The notes under the pieces were generated by a model. It was not told the origin of the DNA, made no database searches, and saw only the letters and a list, made by a program, of their open reading frames with translations. 64,000 nt of DNA, from NCBI GenBank assembly GCA_947396885.1, contig OX377202.1, positions 111,556,221 through 111,620,220 of the forward strand. The letters run 5' to 3'. Source of the DNA: Heligmosomoides polygyrus polygyrus. Lineage: Eukaryota > Nematoda > Chromadorea > Rhabditida > Heligmosomidae. This document shows positions 14,295 to 27,127 of this stretch, piece by piece (positions within the stretch are counted from its first letter, which is position 1; each line of letters begins with the position of its first letter). The translations under genes were made by a program, and so were the position numbers.

Positions 14295-14416
14295 TCGCAC
14301 TTGCCCGCTTCGCGGGGTGATACAGTTAGTCCTTTTCTAGGAACTACTCTTGTACAAAGAAAGATGTGCGCTTCAAAAAAGATTTATTTATAGCGCAACG
14401 AAAATGGTTTAATTTT

Positions 14417-15369
14417 TTACCCAAACATCTCGGTGAATACTACGTTTGATATAGTTTTCCGTCCTGGTGGTAGCCAAATTTTGATCTCTGTCGAACACGT
14501 GAGTACGCCACCTACAGTTGACCATGAGAAAAAACTGGGCTGGAGAGGTATACACCGACTCTGTCAAATGTTTGTCCCTGACTCTTGTTTATTGTCATTG
14601 CGTAGGCCAAACGCACAGGAAATTGTCTCTTCTTAAATCTGCACGGTGAGGCGTCATAGGCAGGCGGACAGAATATTATTCTAGGAATAAGGACGTACTG
14701 TCCTTTGTTCGCTCCAGTTGCAATTTTGCAGCCTAGAATGTACCTATCCATATGTTCAACGGTGAGTCGCGTACCACTGCATAGACCCCGGTTGACTCTA
14801 AGATTCCGCAGAAGCATTATGACTGCTCCTTTCTTTAGATGGAGTTCATGTGGCTGGTATCACTGTGGTGTCAAGCTATTTAGAAACTCCAATGAATACT
14901 CTGTGTCGTTGTTAGCTTCATTTTCGTCATTCATAACCTCATCTATGCTTCTGTAAATCTTCTCCTGCCCAGGTAGTTTCGAAAGCACTTTGTTGTTTAT
15001 CTCCAAAGAGTCGAAATTCCTAGGCGTCAAAATCACTCTACCGACTGCAGCGGACATATCTTCTAAGGTCACTATATCACCAAATATCTCATCTGCTATA
15101 TCTCCAGAGCTCAGCATATCGTCGGGCACTTCCACTTCATTGGAATCGTTTTGGAGCTTTCCGTTTTCAAGTTGAATTAGAAAGTTAGACCAACCGATTC
15201 CACTGCTGGACGCCCTCACATTCTCAGTCAATCTGTATTTAAAGAAATGAGGCCACAGTGGGGAGGTCTTGATAGAAACGTTCAGAATTTTGGACCGTCC
15301 TGCTTTTGGCACGACAGGAGGAATTTGTCTGAAATCACCACCTAGGATAATCCAGATGCCTCCTGCCTC
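14417..15369 (-). pseudogene. Pif1-type Helitron helicase, C-terminal relic
   Basis: In Helitrons this helicase is the C-terminal half of the RepHel protein that unwinds DNA for rolling-circle transposition. Reading the minus strand from 15369, the frame gives ILGGDFRQIPPVVPKAGR, the Pif1 motif around GDFRQ. Next come LPGQEKIYRS, a basic segment ending KKGAVIMLLRNLRVNRGLC, YAMTINKSQGQTFDRVGVYL and HGQL. These match the family order for motifs III to VI. Walker A and everything upstream are missing: a TAA at 15370-15372 precedes the homologous segment. Inside there is a TGA after NSLTPQ (about 14857), a TAG where the family has Y in HGQLYVA (14512-14514), and a one-base frameshift near 14480 before a good C-terminus (KTISNVVFTEMFG, stop at 14417). 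It is not functional. Confidence 0.9.
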
Positions 15370-15410
15370 TTAATCCAGTTGCCTCTAGCGCGACGTAGAC
15401 GACCTTTTTT

Positions 15411-16215
15411 TCTGAATCGAGACGTTTAGAAATACGTGTAGTTGCCGTTGTGCCAAGCAGGAGGAGGCTATACTTCCTCTGTAGATCAGTATCCCATGTT
15501 GAATTCTGAAAGCGCCTGCACGCCGCAGCACGCCGGTGACACAATTCCTTAATTCAGATGCTTCTAGGGCGGCGTAGAGAACCTGTCCTCTGAAACCAGC
15601 ACCTCAGAAGACCCACCTTCTGAATGCAGAGGATCAGAAGCGCGCACAGTTGCCGCTGTGTCAAGCATGAAGAGGCTGCGCATATGGCAGATTCCTTGTT
15701 TCGCGTATAAATTTTCTTACGGCTCCCTTCTTGCTGGTTCCCCGTCCTGGTTCCGCCTCCAGGTCCCTTGTTCCTGGTCGATCTCTCCCCCCCCCTAGGA
15801 ATCCTCGTTAATACTCTTCCCAATTAAGTAGCTCTCCCACGCTCACACACAACGACGGCGAGCGAACGCCCATTGCGTGGCATCGGTGTCACATCTTCTA
15901 AATCCGTACTCTCTTATTGGTAATGGATCCCCTTACTCATCCTCTTAACTGCTCCCCCCGATTGCTAACTCCCTATTGGTCCCTCCTTAATGCTTCATTG
16001 ATCCCCCTATCGACCCCCCCCCCCTTCCCGATGATTCCTCCAAGTCGCTACCTCCTGGTCGCTGTCGATTCTCCACCCTCGAAGTCCCCCCTTATACTCT
16101 TCCCCCTTTAGTGGTTATGCTAATGGCACGAAGTCGGCGGCACGGCTTCTGAATCTGGACGCTCAGGAACGCGCGTAAGTGCTGTTGTGTCAAGCAGTGA
16201 AAGGATGCGCTTTTT
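15411..16215. repeat. Three degenerate direct repeats inside the Helitron
   Basis: Segments starting near 15413, 15618 and 16147 share the order TTCTGAAT, then a GAA-containing spacer, then AGTTGCCGTTGTGCCAAGCA or close variants such as GCCGCTGTGTCAAGCA and GCTGTTGTGTCAAGCA, then an AGG(A/C)TGCGC-like end. Spacing is irregular (about 205 and 530 bp), so this is a dispersed internal repeat, not a tandem one. Copy 2 has the same three. The rest of this stretch is C/T-rich with runs of 9-11 C and has no convincing ORF. Confidence 0.65.
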
Positions 16216-16265
16216 ATGCTGCAGCAATTCCCGCGTTCAATGGGAAATTTCGACCGCGCTGTGGA

Positions 16266-16520
16266 TGATACAGCGTACCTCACTTAGGTTAGATCACTCG
16301 ACCGCTCCCGCTGTGGGTGATGCAGCGTACCTCACTTAGGTTGGATCATTCGACCGCTCTCGCTATGGGTGATGCGACGTACCTAACTTAGGTTAGATCA
16401 TTCGACCGCTCTCGCTGTGGGTGGTGCGGCGTACCCAACTTAGGTTAGATCATTCGACCGCTCTCGCTGTGGGTGATGCGGCGAATGCGGCGTATCTCAC
16501 TTAGATTAGATCACTCGACG
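16266..16520. repeat. 52-bp minisatellite at the Helitron 5' end, 5 units
   Basis: The word GTACCT or its variants recurs at 16275, 16327, 16379 and 16431 with exact 52-bp spacing. A fifth unit at 16492 is offset by 61 because of a 9-bp insertion. The unit consists of CACTTAGGTTAGATCATTCG, then CCGCTCTCGCTGTGGGTGAT, then the GCGGC/GTAC junction. In the element's orientation this lies just inside the 5' terminus. Confidence 0.9.
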
Positions 16521-19269
16521 GACAAACTCTTTTATATATAGGTGATGATTTCCCATCGAGGACCAGCACGAGCTAAGCCGAGCCTGTGCTGACGACGACG
16601 TCACAGAAAACCAATGTTTTCAAATTTCGCCATGTTGGGAACCATTCGATAGCGCTTTTGATGAAGAATTGAGAGGTTTTACTTAGGGTAGCGAGAATTG
16701 TAATCTGAGCGAGTAAGGGCGCGGAGAACATCGACCGTTGATGTGCCAAATTGCACGCGCGGGCGTGTTTGGAGGACAACAACTCCGTCAAGCTTGAATC
16801 CTTCCGGCAACAGCTTGTGGGTTTTGTAGTCAGTAAGAAGTTCTAGTAGCGCTCCAAAGCACAGAGACGTAGCTCAAGGAGGGGCAAAGTTATAGCGGTG
16901 AGAATATGCAGGTTAGGCTTGACGACAGGATTTTTTCCGAATTCAGTCGACCACTGCGGTGAGACCCGGAAAGCTACGAGCCCGAAAATGCGAAGGTGAG
17001 CAGAGTTGTGAAGGTTCTTCACACCGACATGATCAAAACTCTCCACCTCCCTATATTGCCTTAACCCAAGCTGTCGTTTTAGGGCGACGGACTTAGCGGC
17101 TGAAGCTTGTTCCGCCCTTGCTCGCCGACATTTGAGTATTCGACGCTTGCATCAATACCATTTTGTTTAGCTCAAAAAGCTCTATCGAACGGTATCAATC
17201 TCGACCAATTTCGGAAAAACTGATTTTTTGACAATTTCCCATCGAGGACCAGCACGAGCTAAGCCGAGCCTGTGCTGACGACGACGTCACAGAAAACCAA
17301 TGTTTTCAAATTTCGCCATGTTGGGAAACATTCGATAGCGCTTTTGATGAAGAATTGAGAGGTTTTACTTAGGGTAGCGAGAATTGTAATCTGAGCGAGT
17401 AAGGGCGCGGAGAACATCGACCGTTTATGTGCCAAATTGCACGCGCGGGCGTGTTTGGAGGACAACAACTCCGTCAAGCTTGAATCCTTCCGGCAACAGC
17501 TTGTGGGTTTTGTAGTCAGTAAGAAGTTCTAGTAGCGCTCCAAAGCACAGAGACGTAGCTCAAGGAGGGGCAAAGTTATAGCGGTGAGAATATGCAGGTT
17601 AGGCTTGACGACAGGATTTTTTCCGAATTCAGTCGACCACTGCGGTGAGACCCGGAAAGCTACGAGCCCGAAAATGCGAAGGTGAGCAGAGTTGTGAAGG
17701 TTCTTCACACCGACATGATCACAACTCTCCACCTTCCTATATTGTCTTAACCCAAGCTGCCGTTTTAGGGCCACGGACTTAGCGGCTGAAGATTCTTCCG
17801 CCCTTGCTCGCCGACATTTGAGTATTCGACGCTTGCATCAATACGATTTTGTTTAGCTCAAAAGGCTCTATCGAACGGTGTCAATCTCGACCAATTTGGG
17901 AAAAACTGATTTTTTGACAATTTCCCCTCGGGGACGAGCACGAGCTAAGCCGAGTCTATGCTGACAGCGACGTCACAGAAAACCAATATTTTCAAATTTT
18001 TCCAAGTTGGGTACCGTTCGGTAGAGTTTTTGATAGCGAACTGAACGGTTTCATTTATAGTAGCGAGAAGTGTAATCTGAGCGAGTAAGGGCGCGGAGAA
18101 TATCGACCGTTGATGTGCCAAATTACACGCGCGGGCGTGTTTGGAGTACAACAACTCCGTCAAGCTTGAATCCTTCCGGCAACAGCTTGTGGGTTTTGTA
18201 GTCAGTAAGAAGTTCTAGCAGCGCTCCAAAGCACAGCGACGTACCTTGAGAACGGGCAAAGTTATAGCGGTGCGAATATGCAGGTTAGGTTTGAGTGACA
18301 GGATTTTTTCCGAATTCAGTCGACCACTGCGGTGAGACCCGGAAAGCTACCAGCCCGAAAATGCGAAGGTGAGCAGAGTTGTGAAGGTTCTTCACACCGA
18401 CATGATCACAACTCTCCACCTTCCTATATTGTCTTAACCCAAGCTGCCGTCTTAGGGCCACGGACTTAGCGGCTGAAGCTTCTTCCGCCCTTGCTCGCCG
18501 ACATTTGAGTATTCGACGCTTGCAACAATAACATTTTATTTAGCTCGAAAAGCTCTATCGAACGGTGTCAATCTCGACCAATTTCGGAAAAACTGATTTT
18601 TTGACAATTTCCCATCGAGGACGAGCACGAGCTAAGCCGAGCCTGTGCTGACGACGACGTCACAGAAAACCAATTTTTTCAAATTTTACCAATTTGGGTA
18701 CCGTTTGGTAGAGTTTTTGATAGCGAATTGAACGATTTCATTTATAGTAGCGAGAAGTGTAATCTGAGCGAGTAAGGGCGCGGAGAATATCGACCGTTGA
18801 TGTGCCAAATTACACGCGCGGGCGTGTTTGGAGTACAACAACTCCGTCAAGCTTGAATCCTTCCGGCAACAGCTTGTGGGTTTTGTAGCCAGTAAAATGG
18901 TCTACGAGCGCTCTAAAGCACAGCGACGTACCTTGAGAACGGGCAGAGTTATAGCGGTGCGAATATGCAGGTTAGGTTTGAGTGACAGGATTTTTTCCGA
19001 ATTCAGTCGACCACTGCGGTGAGACCCGGAAAGCTACCAGCCCGAAAATGCGAAGGTGAGCAGAGTTGTGAAGGTTCTTCACACCGACATGATCACAACT
19101 CTCCATCTTCCTATATTGTCTTAACCCAAGCTGCCGTTTTAGGGCGACGGACTTAGCGGCTGAAGCTTCTTCCGCCATTGCTCGCCCACATTTGAGTATT
19201 CGACGCTTGCAACAATAAGATTTTGTTTAGCTCAAAAAGCTCTATCAAACGGTGTCAATCTCGACCAAT

Positions 19270-21080
19270 TTCGGAAAAACTGATTTTTTGACAATTTCCC
19301 ATCGAGGACGAGCACGAGCTAAGCCGAGCCTGTGCTGACGACGACGTCACAGAAAACCAATTTTTTCAAATTTTACCAATTTGGGTACCGTTCGGTAGAG
19401 TTTTTGATAGCGAATTGAACGGTTTCATTTATAGTAGCGAGAAGTGTAATCTGAGCGAGTAAGGGCGCGGAGATTATCGACCGTTGATGTGCCAAATTAC
19501 ACGCGCGGGCGTGTTTGGAGCACAACAACTCCGTCAAGCTTGAATCCTTCCGGCAACAGCTTGTGGGTTTTGTAGTCAGTAAGAAGTTCTAGTAGCGCTC
19601 CAAAGCACAGAGACGTAGCTCAAGGAGGGGCAAAGTTATAGCGGTGAGAATATGCAGGTTAGGCTTGAGCGACAGGATTTTTTCCGAATTCAGTCGACCA
19701 CTGCGGTGAGACGCGGAAAGCTAACGGCCTAAATGTGCGTAGGTGAGCAGAAGGATGAAGGTTCTTCACATCGGTATGATCAAAACTCTCCACCTCCCTA
19801 TATTGCCTTAACCCAAGCTGTCGTTTTAGGGCGACGGACTTAGCGGCTGAAGCTTGTTCCGCCCTTGCTCGCCGACATTTGAGTATTCGACGCTTGCAAC
19901 AATAAGATTTTGTTTAGCTCAAAAAGCTCTATCAAACGGTGTCAATCTCGACCAATTTCGGAAAAACTGATTTTTTGACAATTTCCCATCGAGGACCAGT
20001 ACGAGCTAAGCCGAGCCTGTGCTGGCGACGACGTCACAGAAAACCAATGTTTTCAAATTTCGCCATGTTGGGAACCATTCGATAGCGCTTTTGATGAAGA
20101 ATTGAGAGGTTTTACTTAGGGTAGCGAGAATTGTAATCTGAGCGAGTAAGGGTGCGGAGAACATCGACCGTTGATGTGCCAAATTGCACGCGCGGGCGTG
20201 TTTGGAGGACAACAACTCCGTCAAGCTTGAATCCTTCCGGCAACAGCTTGTGGGTTTTGTATTTAGTAAGAAGTTCTAGTAGCGCTCCAAAGCACAGGGA
20301 CGTAGCTCAAGGACGGGCAAAGTTATAGCGGTGAGAATATGCAGGTTAGGCTTGACGACAGGATTTTTTCCGAATTCAGTCGACCACTGCGGTGAGACCC
20401 GGAAAGCTACGAGCCCGAAAATGCGAAGGTGAGCAGAGTTGTGAAGGTTCTTCACACCGACATGATCAAAACTCTCCACCTCCCTATATTGCCTTAACCC
20501 AAGCTGTCGTTTTAGGGCGACGGACTTAGCGGCTGAAGCTTGTTCCGCCCTTGCTCGCCGACATTTGAGTATTCGACGCTTGCATCAATACGATTTTGTT
20601 TAGCTCAAAAAGCTCTATCGAACGGTGTCAATCTCGACCAATTTCGGAAAAACTGATTTTTTGACAATTTCCCATCGAGGACCAGCACGAGCTAAGCCGA
20701 GCCTGTGCTGACGACGACGTCACAGAAAACCAATGTTTTCAAATTTCGCCATGTTGGGAACCATTCGATAGCGCTTTTGATGAAGAATTGAGAGGTTTTA
20801 CTTAGGGTAGCGAGAATTGTAATCTGAGCGAGTAAGGGCGCGGAGAACATCGACCGTTGATGTGCCAAATTGCACGCGCGGGCGTGTTAGGAGGACAACA
20901 ACTCCGTCAAGCTTGAATCCTTCCGGCAACAGCTTGTGGGTTTTGTAGCCAGTAAAATGGTCTACGAGCGCTCTAAAGCACAGCGACGTACCTTGAGAAC
21001 GGGCAGAGTTATAGCGGTGCGAATATGCAGGTTAGGTTTGAGTGACAGGATTTTTTCCGAATTCAGTCGACCACTGCGGT
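19270..21080. repeat. Segment duplicated about 22 monomers away (partner 34375-36185)
   Basis: Rare markers recur together at an offset of about 15.1 kb: GGAGATTATCG (19471 and 34576), GGACCAGTACGAGC (about 19993 and 35097), AAGGGTGCGG (about 20149 and 35252), and GTATTTAGTAAG with CAAGGACGGG (about 20260 and 35363). The offset is 22 monomers. The match ends near 21080, where the partner switches to the CTAACGG haplotype. Confidence 0.75.
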
Positions 21081-24000
21081 GAGACCCGGAAAGCTACCAG
21101 CCCGAAAATACGAAGGTGAGCAGAGTTGTGAAGGTTCTTCACACCGACATGATCACAACTCTCCATCTTCCTATATTGTCTTAACCCAAGCTGCCGTTTT
21201 AGGGCGACGGACTTAGCGGCTGAAGCTTCTTCCGCCCTTGCTCGCCCACATTTGAGTATTCGACGCTTGCAACAATGCGATTTTGTTTAGCTCAAAAAGC
21301 TCTATCGAACGGTGTCAATCTCGACCAATTTCGGAAAAACTGATTTTTTGACAATTTCCCATCGAGGACGAGCACGAGCTAAGCCGAGCATGTGCTGACG
21401 ACGACGTCACAGAAAACCAATTTTTTCAAATTTTACCAATTTGGGTACCGTTCGGTAGAGTTTTTGATAGCGAATTGAACGGTTTCATTTATAGTAGCGA
21501 GAAGTGTAATCTGAGCGAGTAAGGGCGCGGAGAATATCGACCGTTGATGTGCCAAATTACACGCGCGGGCGTGTTAGGAGGACAACAACTCCGTCAAGCT
21601 TGAATCCTTCCGGCAACAGCTTGTGGGTTTTGTAGTCAGTAAGAAGTTCTAGTAGCGCTCCAAAGCACAGAGACGTAGCTCAAGGAGGGGCAAAGTTATA
21701 GCGGTGAGAATATGCAGGTTAGGCTTGACGACAGGATTTTTTCCGAATTCAGTCGACCACTGCGGTGAGACCCGGAAAGCTACGAGCCCGAAAATGCGAA
21801 GGTGAGCAGAGTTGTGAAGGTTCTTCACACCGACATGATCAAAACTCTCCACCTTCCTATATTGTCTTAACCCAAGCTGCCGTTTTAGGGCCACGGACTT
21901 AGCGGCTGAAGATTCTTCCGCCCTTGCTCGCCCACATTTGAGTATTCGACGCTTGCAACAATGCGATTTTGTTTAGCTCAAAAAGCTCTATCGAACGGTG
22001 TCAATCTCGACCAATTTCGGAAAAACTGATTTTTTGACAATTTCCCATCGAGGACCAGCACGAGCTAAGCCGAGCCTGTGCTGACGACGACGTCACAGAA
22101 AACCAATGTTTTCAAATTTCGCCATGTTGGGAACCATTCGATAGCGCTTTTGATGAAGAATTGAGAGGTTTTACTTAGGGTAGCGAGAATTGTAATCTGA
22201 GCGAGTAAGGGCGCGGAGAACATCGACCGTTGATGTGCCAAATTACACGCGCGGGCGTGTTTGGAGTACAACAACTCCGTCAAGCTTGAATCCTTCCGGC
22301 AACAGCTTGTGGGTTTTGTAGTCAGTAAGAAGTTCTAGCAGCGCTCCAAAGCACAGCGACGTACCTTGAGAACGGGCAAAGTTATAGCGGTGCGAATATG
22401 CAGGTTAGGTTTGAGTGACAGGATTTTTTCCGAATTCAGTCGACCACTGCGGTGAGACCCGGAAAGCTACCAGCCCGAAAATGCGAAGGTGAGCAGAGTT
22501 GTGAAGGTTCTTCACACCGACATGATCACAACCCTCCACCTTCCTATATTGTCTTAACCCAAGCTGCCGTCTTAGGGCCACGGACTTAGCGGCTGAAGAT
22601 TCTTCCGCCCTTGCTCGCCGACATTTGAGTATTCGACGCTTGCAACAATAACGTTTTGTTTAGCTCGAAAAGCTCTATCGAACGGTACTAATCCCGTCCA
22701 ATTTCGGAAAGTTTGATTTTTTGACAATTTCCCATCGAGGACGAGCACGAGCTAAGCCGAGCCTGTGCTGACGACGACGTCACAGAAAACCAATATTTTC
22801 AAATTTTACCAAGTTGGGTACTTTTCGGTAGAATTTTTGATAGCGAATTGAACGGTTTCATTTATAGTAGCGAGAAGTGTAATCTGAGCGAGTAAGGGCG
22901 CGGAGAATATCGACCGTTGATGTGCCAAATTACACGCGCGGGCGTGTTTGGAGTACAACAACTCCGTCAAGCTTGAATCCTTCCGGCAACAGCTTGTGGG
23001 TTTTGTAGTCAGTAAGAAGTTCTAGTAGCGCTCCAAAGCACAGAGACGTAGCTCAAGGAGGGGCAAAGTTATAGCGGTGAGAATATGCAGGTTAGGCTTG
23101 ACGACAGGATTTTTTCCGAATTCAGTCGACCACTGCGGTGAGACCCGGAAAGCTACGAGCCCGAAAATGCGAAGGTGAGCAGAGTTGTGAAGGTTCTTCA
23201 CACCGACATGATCAAAACTCTCCACCTTCCTATATTGTCTTAACCCAAGCTGCCGTTTTAGGGCCACGGACTTAGCGGCTGAAGATTCTTCCGCCCTTGC
23301 TCGCCCACATTTGAGTATTCGACGCTTGCAACAATGCGATTTTGTTTAGCTCAAAAAGCTCTATCGAACGGTGTCAATCTCGACCAATTTCGGAAAAACT
23401 GATTTTTTGACAATTTCCCATCGAGGACCAGCACGAGCTAAGCCGAGCCTGTGCTGACGACGACGTCACAGAAAACCAATGTTTTCAAATTTCGCCATGT
23501 TGGGTACCGTTCGGTAGAGTTTTTGATAGCGAACTGAACGGTTTCATTTATAGTAGCGAGAAGTGTAATCTTAGCGAGTAAGGGCGCGGAGAACATCGAC
23601 CGTTGATGTGCCAAATTGCACGCGCGGGCGTGTTTGGAGGACAACAACTCCGTCAAGCTTGAATCCTTCCGGCAACAGCTTGTGGGTTTTGTAGTCAGTA
23701 AGAAGTTCTAGTAGCGCTCCAAAGCACAGAGACGTAGCTCAAGGAGGGGCAAAGTTATAGCGGTGAGAATATGCAGGTTAGGCTTGACGACAGGATTTTT
23801 TCCGAATTCAGTCGACCACTGCGGTGAGACCCGGAAAGCTACGAGCCCGAAAATGCGAAGGTGAGCAGAGTTGTGAAGGTTCTTCACACCGCCATGATCA
23901 CAACTCTCCACCTTCCAATATTGTCTTAACCCAAGCTGCCGTTTTAGGGCCACGGACTTAGCGGCTGAAGATTCTTCCGCCCTTGCTCGCCCACATTTGA

Positions 24001-27000
24001 GTATTCGACGCTTGCAACAATGCGATTTTGTTTAGCTCAAAAAGCTCTATCGAACGGTGTCAATCTCGACCAATTTCGGAAAAACTGATTTTTTGACAAT
24101 TTCCCATCGAGGACGAGCACGAGCTAAGCCGAGCCTGTGCTGGCGACGACGTCACAGAAAACCAATATTTTCAAATTTCGCTATGTTGGGAACCATTCGA
24201 TAGCGCTTTTGATGAAGAATTGAAAGGTTTTACTTAGGGTAGCGAGAATTGTAATCTGAGCGAGTAAGGGCGCGGAGAACATCGACCGTTGATGTGCCAA
24301 ATTGCACGCGCGGGCGTGTTAGGAGGACAACATCTCCGTCAAGCTTGAATCCTTCCGGCAACAGCTTGTGGGTTTTGTAGTCAGTAAGAAGTTCTAGTAG
24401 CGCTCCAAAGCACAGAGACGTAGCTCAAGGAGGGGCAAAGTTATAGCGGTGAGAATATGCAGGTTAGGCTTGACGACAGGATTTTTTCCGAATTCAGTCG
24501 ACCACTGCGGTGAGACCCGGAAAGCTACGAGCCCGAAAATGCGAAGGTGAGCAGAGTTGTGAAGGTTCTTCACACCGACATGATCACAACTCTCCACCTT
24601 CCTATATTGTCTTAACCCAAGCTGCCGTTTTAGGGCCACGGACTTAGCGGCTGAAGATTCTTCCGCCCTTGCTCGCCCACATTTGAGTATTCGACGCTTG
24701 CAACAATAAGATTTTGTTTAGCTCAAAAAGCTCTATCGAACCGTGTCAATCTCGACCAATTTCGGAAAAACTGATTTTTGACAATTTCCCATCGAGGACG
24801 AGCACGAGCTAAGCCGAGCCTGTGCTGGCGACGACGTCACAGAAAACCGATATTTTCAAATTTCGCTATGTTGGGAACCATTCGATAGCGCTTTTGATGA
24901 AGAATTGAGAGGTTTTACTTAGGGTAGCGAGAATTGTAATCTGAGCGAGTAAGGGCGCGGAGAACATCGACCGTTGATGTGCCAAATTGCACGCGCGGGC
25001 GTGTTAGGAGGACAACAACTCCGTCAAGCTTGAATCCTTCCGGCAACAGCTTGTGGGTTTTGTAGCCAGTAAAATGGTCTACGAGCGCTCTAAAGCACAG
25101 CGACGTACCTTGAGAACGGGCAGAGTTATAGCGGTGCGAATATGCAGGTTAGGTTTGAGTGACAGGATTTTTTCCGAATTCAGTCGACCACTGCGGTGAG
25201 ACCCGGAAAGCTACCAGCCCGAAAATGCGAAGGTGAGCAGAGTTGTGAAGGTTCTTCACACCGACATGATCACAACTCTCCATCTTCCTATATTGTCTTA
25301 ACCCAAGCTGCCGTTTTAGGGCGACGGACTTAGCGGCTGAAGCTTCTTCCGCCCTTGCTCGCCCAAATTTGAGTATTCGACGCTTGCAACAATGCGATTT
25401 TGTTTAGCTCAAAAAGCTCTATCGAACGGTGTCAATCTCGACCAATTTCGGAAAAACTGATTTTTTGACAATTTCCCATCGAGGACGAGCACGAGCTAAG
25501 CCGAGCATGTGCTGACGACGACGTCACAGAAAACCAATTTTTTCAAATTTTACCAATTTGGGTACCGTTCGGTAGAGTTTTTGATAGCGAATTGAACGGT
25601 TTCATTTATAGTAGCGAGAAGTGTAATCTGAGCGAGTAAGGGCGCGGAGAATATCGACCGTTGATGTGCCAAATTACACGCGCGGGCGTGTTAGGAGGAC
25701 AACAACTCCGTCAAGCTTGAATCCTTCCGGCAACAGCTTGTGGGTTTTGTAGTCAGTAAGAAGTTCTAGTAGCGCTCCAAAGCACAGAGACGTAGCTCAA
25801 GGAGGGGCAAAGTTATAGCGGTGAGAATATGCAGGTTAGGCTTGACGACAGGATTTTTTCCGAATTCAGTCGACCACTGCGGTGAGACCCGGAAAGCTAC
25901 GAGCCCGAAAATGCGAAGGTGAGCAGAGTTGTGAAGGTTCTTCACACCGACATGATCAAAACTCTCCACCTTCCTATATTGTCTTAACCCAAGCTGCCGT
26001 TTTAGGGCCACGGACTTAGCGGCTGAAGATTCTTCCGCCCTTGCTCGCCCACATTTGAGTATTCGACGCTTGCAACAATGCGATTTTGTTTAGCTCAAAA
26101 AGCTCTATCGAACGGTGTCAATCTCGACCAATTTCGGAAAAACTGATTTTTTGACAATTTCCCATCGAGGACCAGCACGAGCTAAGCCGAGCCTGTGCTG
26201 ACGACGACGTCACAGAAAACCAATGTTTTCAAATTTCGCCATGTTGGGAACCATTCGATAGCGCTTTTGATGAAGAATTGAGAGGTTTTACTTAGGGTAG
26301 CGAGAATTGTAATCTGAGCGAGTAAGGGCGCGGAGAACATCGACCGTTGATGTGCCAAATTACACGCGCGGGCGTGTTTGGAGTACAACAACTCCGTCAA
26401 GCTTGAATCCTTCCGGCAACAGCTTGTGGGTTTTGTAGTCAGTAAGAAGTTCTAGCAGCGCTCCAAAGCACAGCGACGTACCTTGAGAACGGGCAAAGTT
26501 ATAGCGGTGCGAATATGCAGGTTAGGTTTGAGTGACAGGATTTTTTCCGAATTCAGTCGACCACTGCGGTGAGACCCGGAAAGCTACCAGCCCGAAAATG
26601 CGAAGGTGAGCAGAGTTGTGAAGGTTCTTCACACCGACATGATCACAACCCTCCACCTTCCTATATTGTCTTAACCCAAGCTGCCGTCTTAGGGCCACGG
26701 ACTTAGCGGCTGAAGATTCTTCCGCCCTTGCTCGCCGACATTTGAGTATTCGACGCTTGCAACAATAACGTTTTGTTTAGCTCGAAAAGCTCTATCGAAC
26801 GGTACTAATCCCGTCCAATTTCGGAAAGTTTGATTTTTTGACAATTTCCCATCGAGGACGAGCACGAGCTAAGCCGAGCCTGTGCTGACGACGACGTCAC
26901 AGAAAACCAATATTTTCAAATTTTACCAAGTTGGGTACCTTTCGGTAGAATTTTTGATAGCGAATTGAACGGTTTCATTTATAGTAGCGAGAAGTGTAAT

Positions 27001-27127
27001 CTGAGCGAGTAAGGGCGCGGAGAATATCGACCGTTGATGTGCCAAATTACACGCGCGGGCGTGTTTGGAGTACAACAACTCCGTCAAGCTTGAATCCTTC
27101 CGGCAACAGCTTGTGGGTTTTGTAGTC
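20760..27127. repeat. Six-monomer (4117-bp) higher-order duplication
   Basis: About 2.25 kb at 20760-23010 reappears at 24877-27127. Shared private variants are GCCGAGCATGTGC (21385 and 25503), CATGATCACAACCCTCC (about 22520 and 26637), and GGTAGAATTTTTG (about 22824 and 26941). The offset is six monomers. The GAGCATG variant also appears at about 41297. Confidence 0.8.

Larger units (their letters stand above)
14265..16548 (-). mobile_element. Helitron-like non-autonomous element, copy 1 (2284 bp)
   Basis: The satellite reads ACAA|TTTCCC at this position in uninterrupted monomers, which fixes both ends. In the element's own (minus) orientation it starts TCATCACCTATATATAA and ends GCAGCACCTG. 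It sits between an A and a T, as Helitrons do. A perfect 8-bp stem, GACACGCC with GGCGTGTC around a 4-nt loop, lies 10 nt from the 3' end. The coding relic near that end is a Pif1/Helitron helicase tail. The last bases do not match the canonical CTRR, so the exact subfamily is uncertain. There is no Rep domain and no helicase N-terminus, so it could only have moved with proteins supplied in trans. Confidence 0.85.

Noticed and set aside
14409..14440. Apparent helicase C-terminus ending TENYIKRSIHRDVWVKN in a second frame
   Set aside because: The third frame gives a far better family match (PPGRKTISNVVFTEMFG then stop at 14417), so a one-base frameshift explains the tail.
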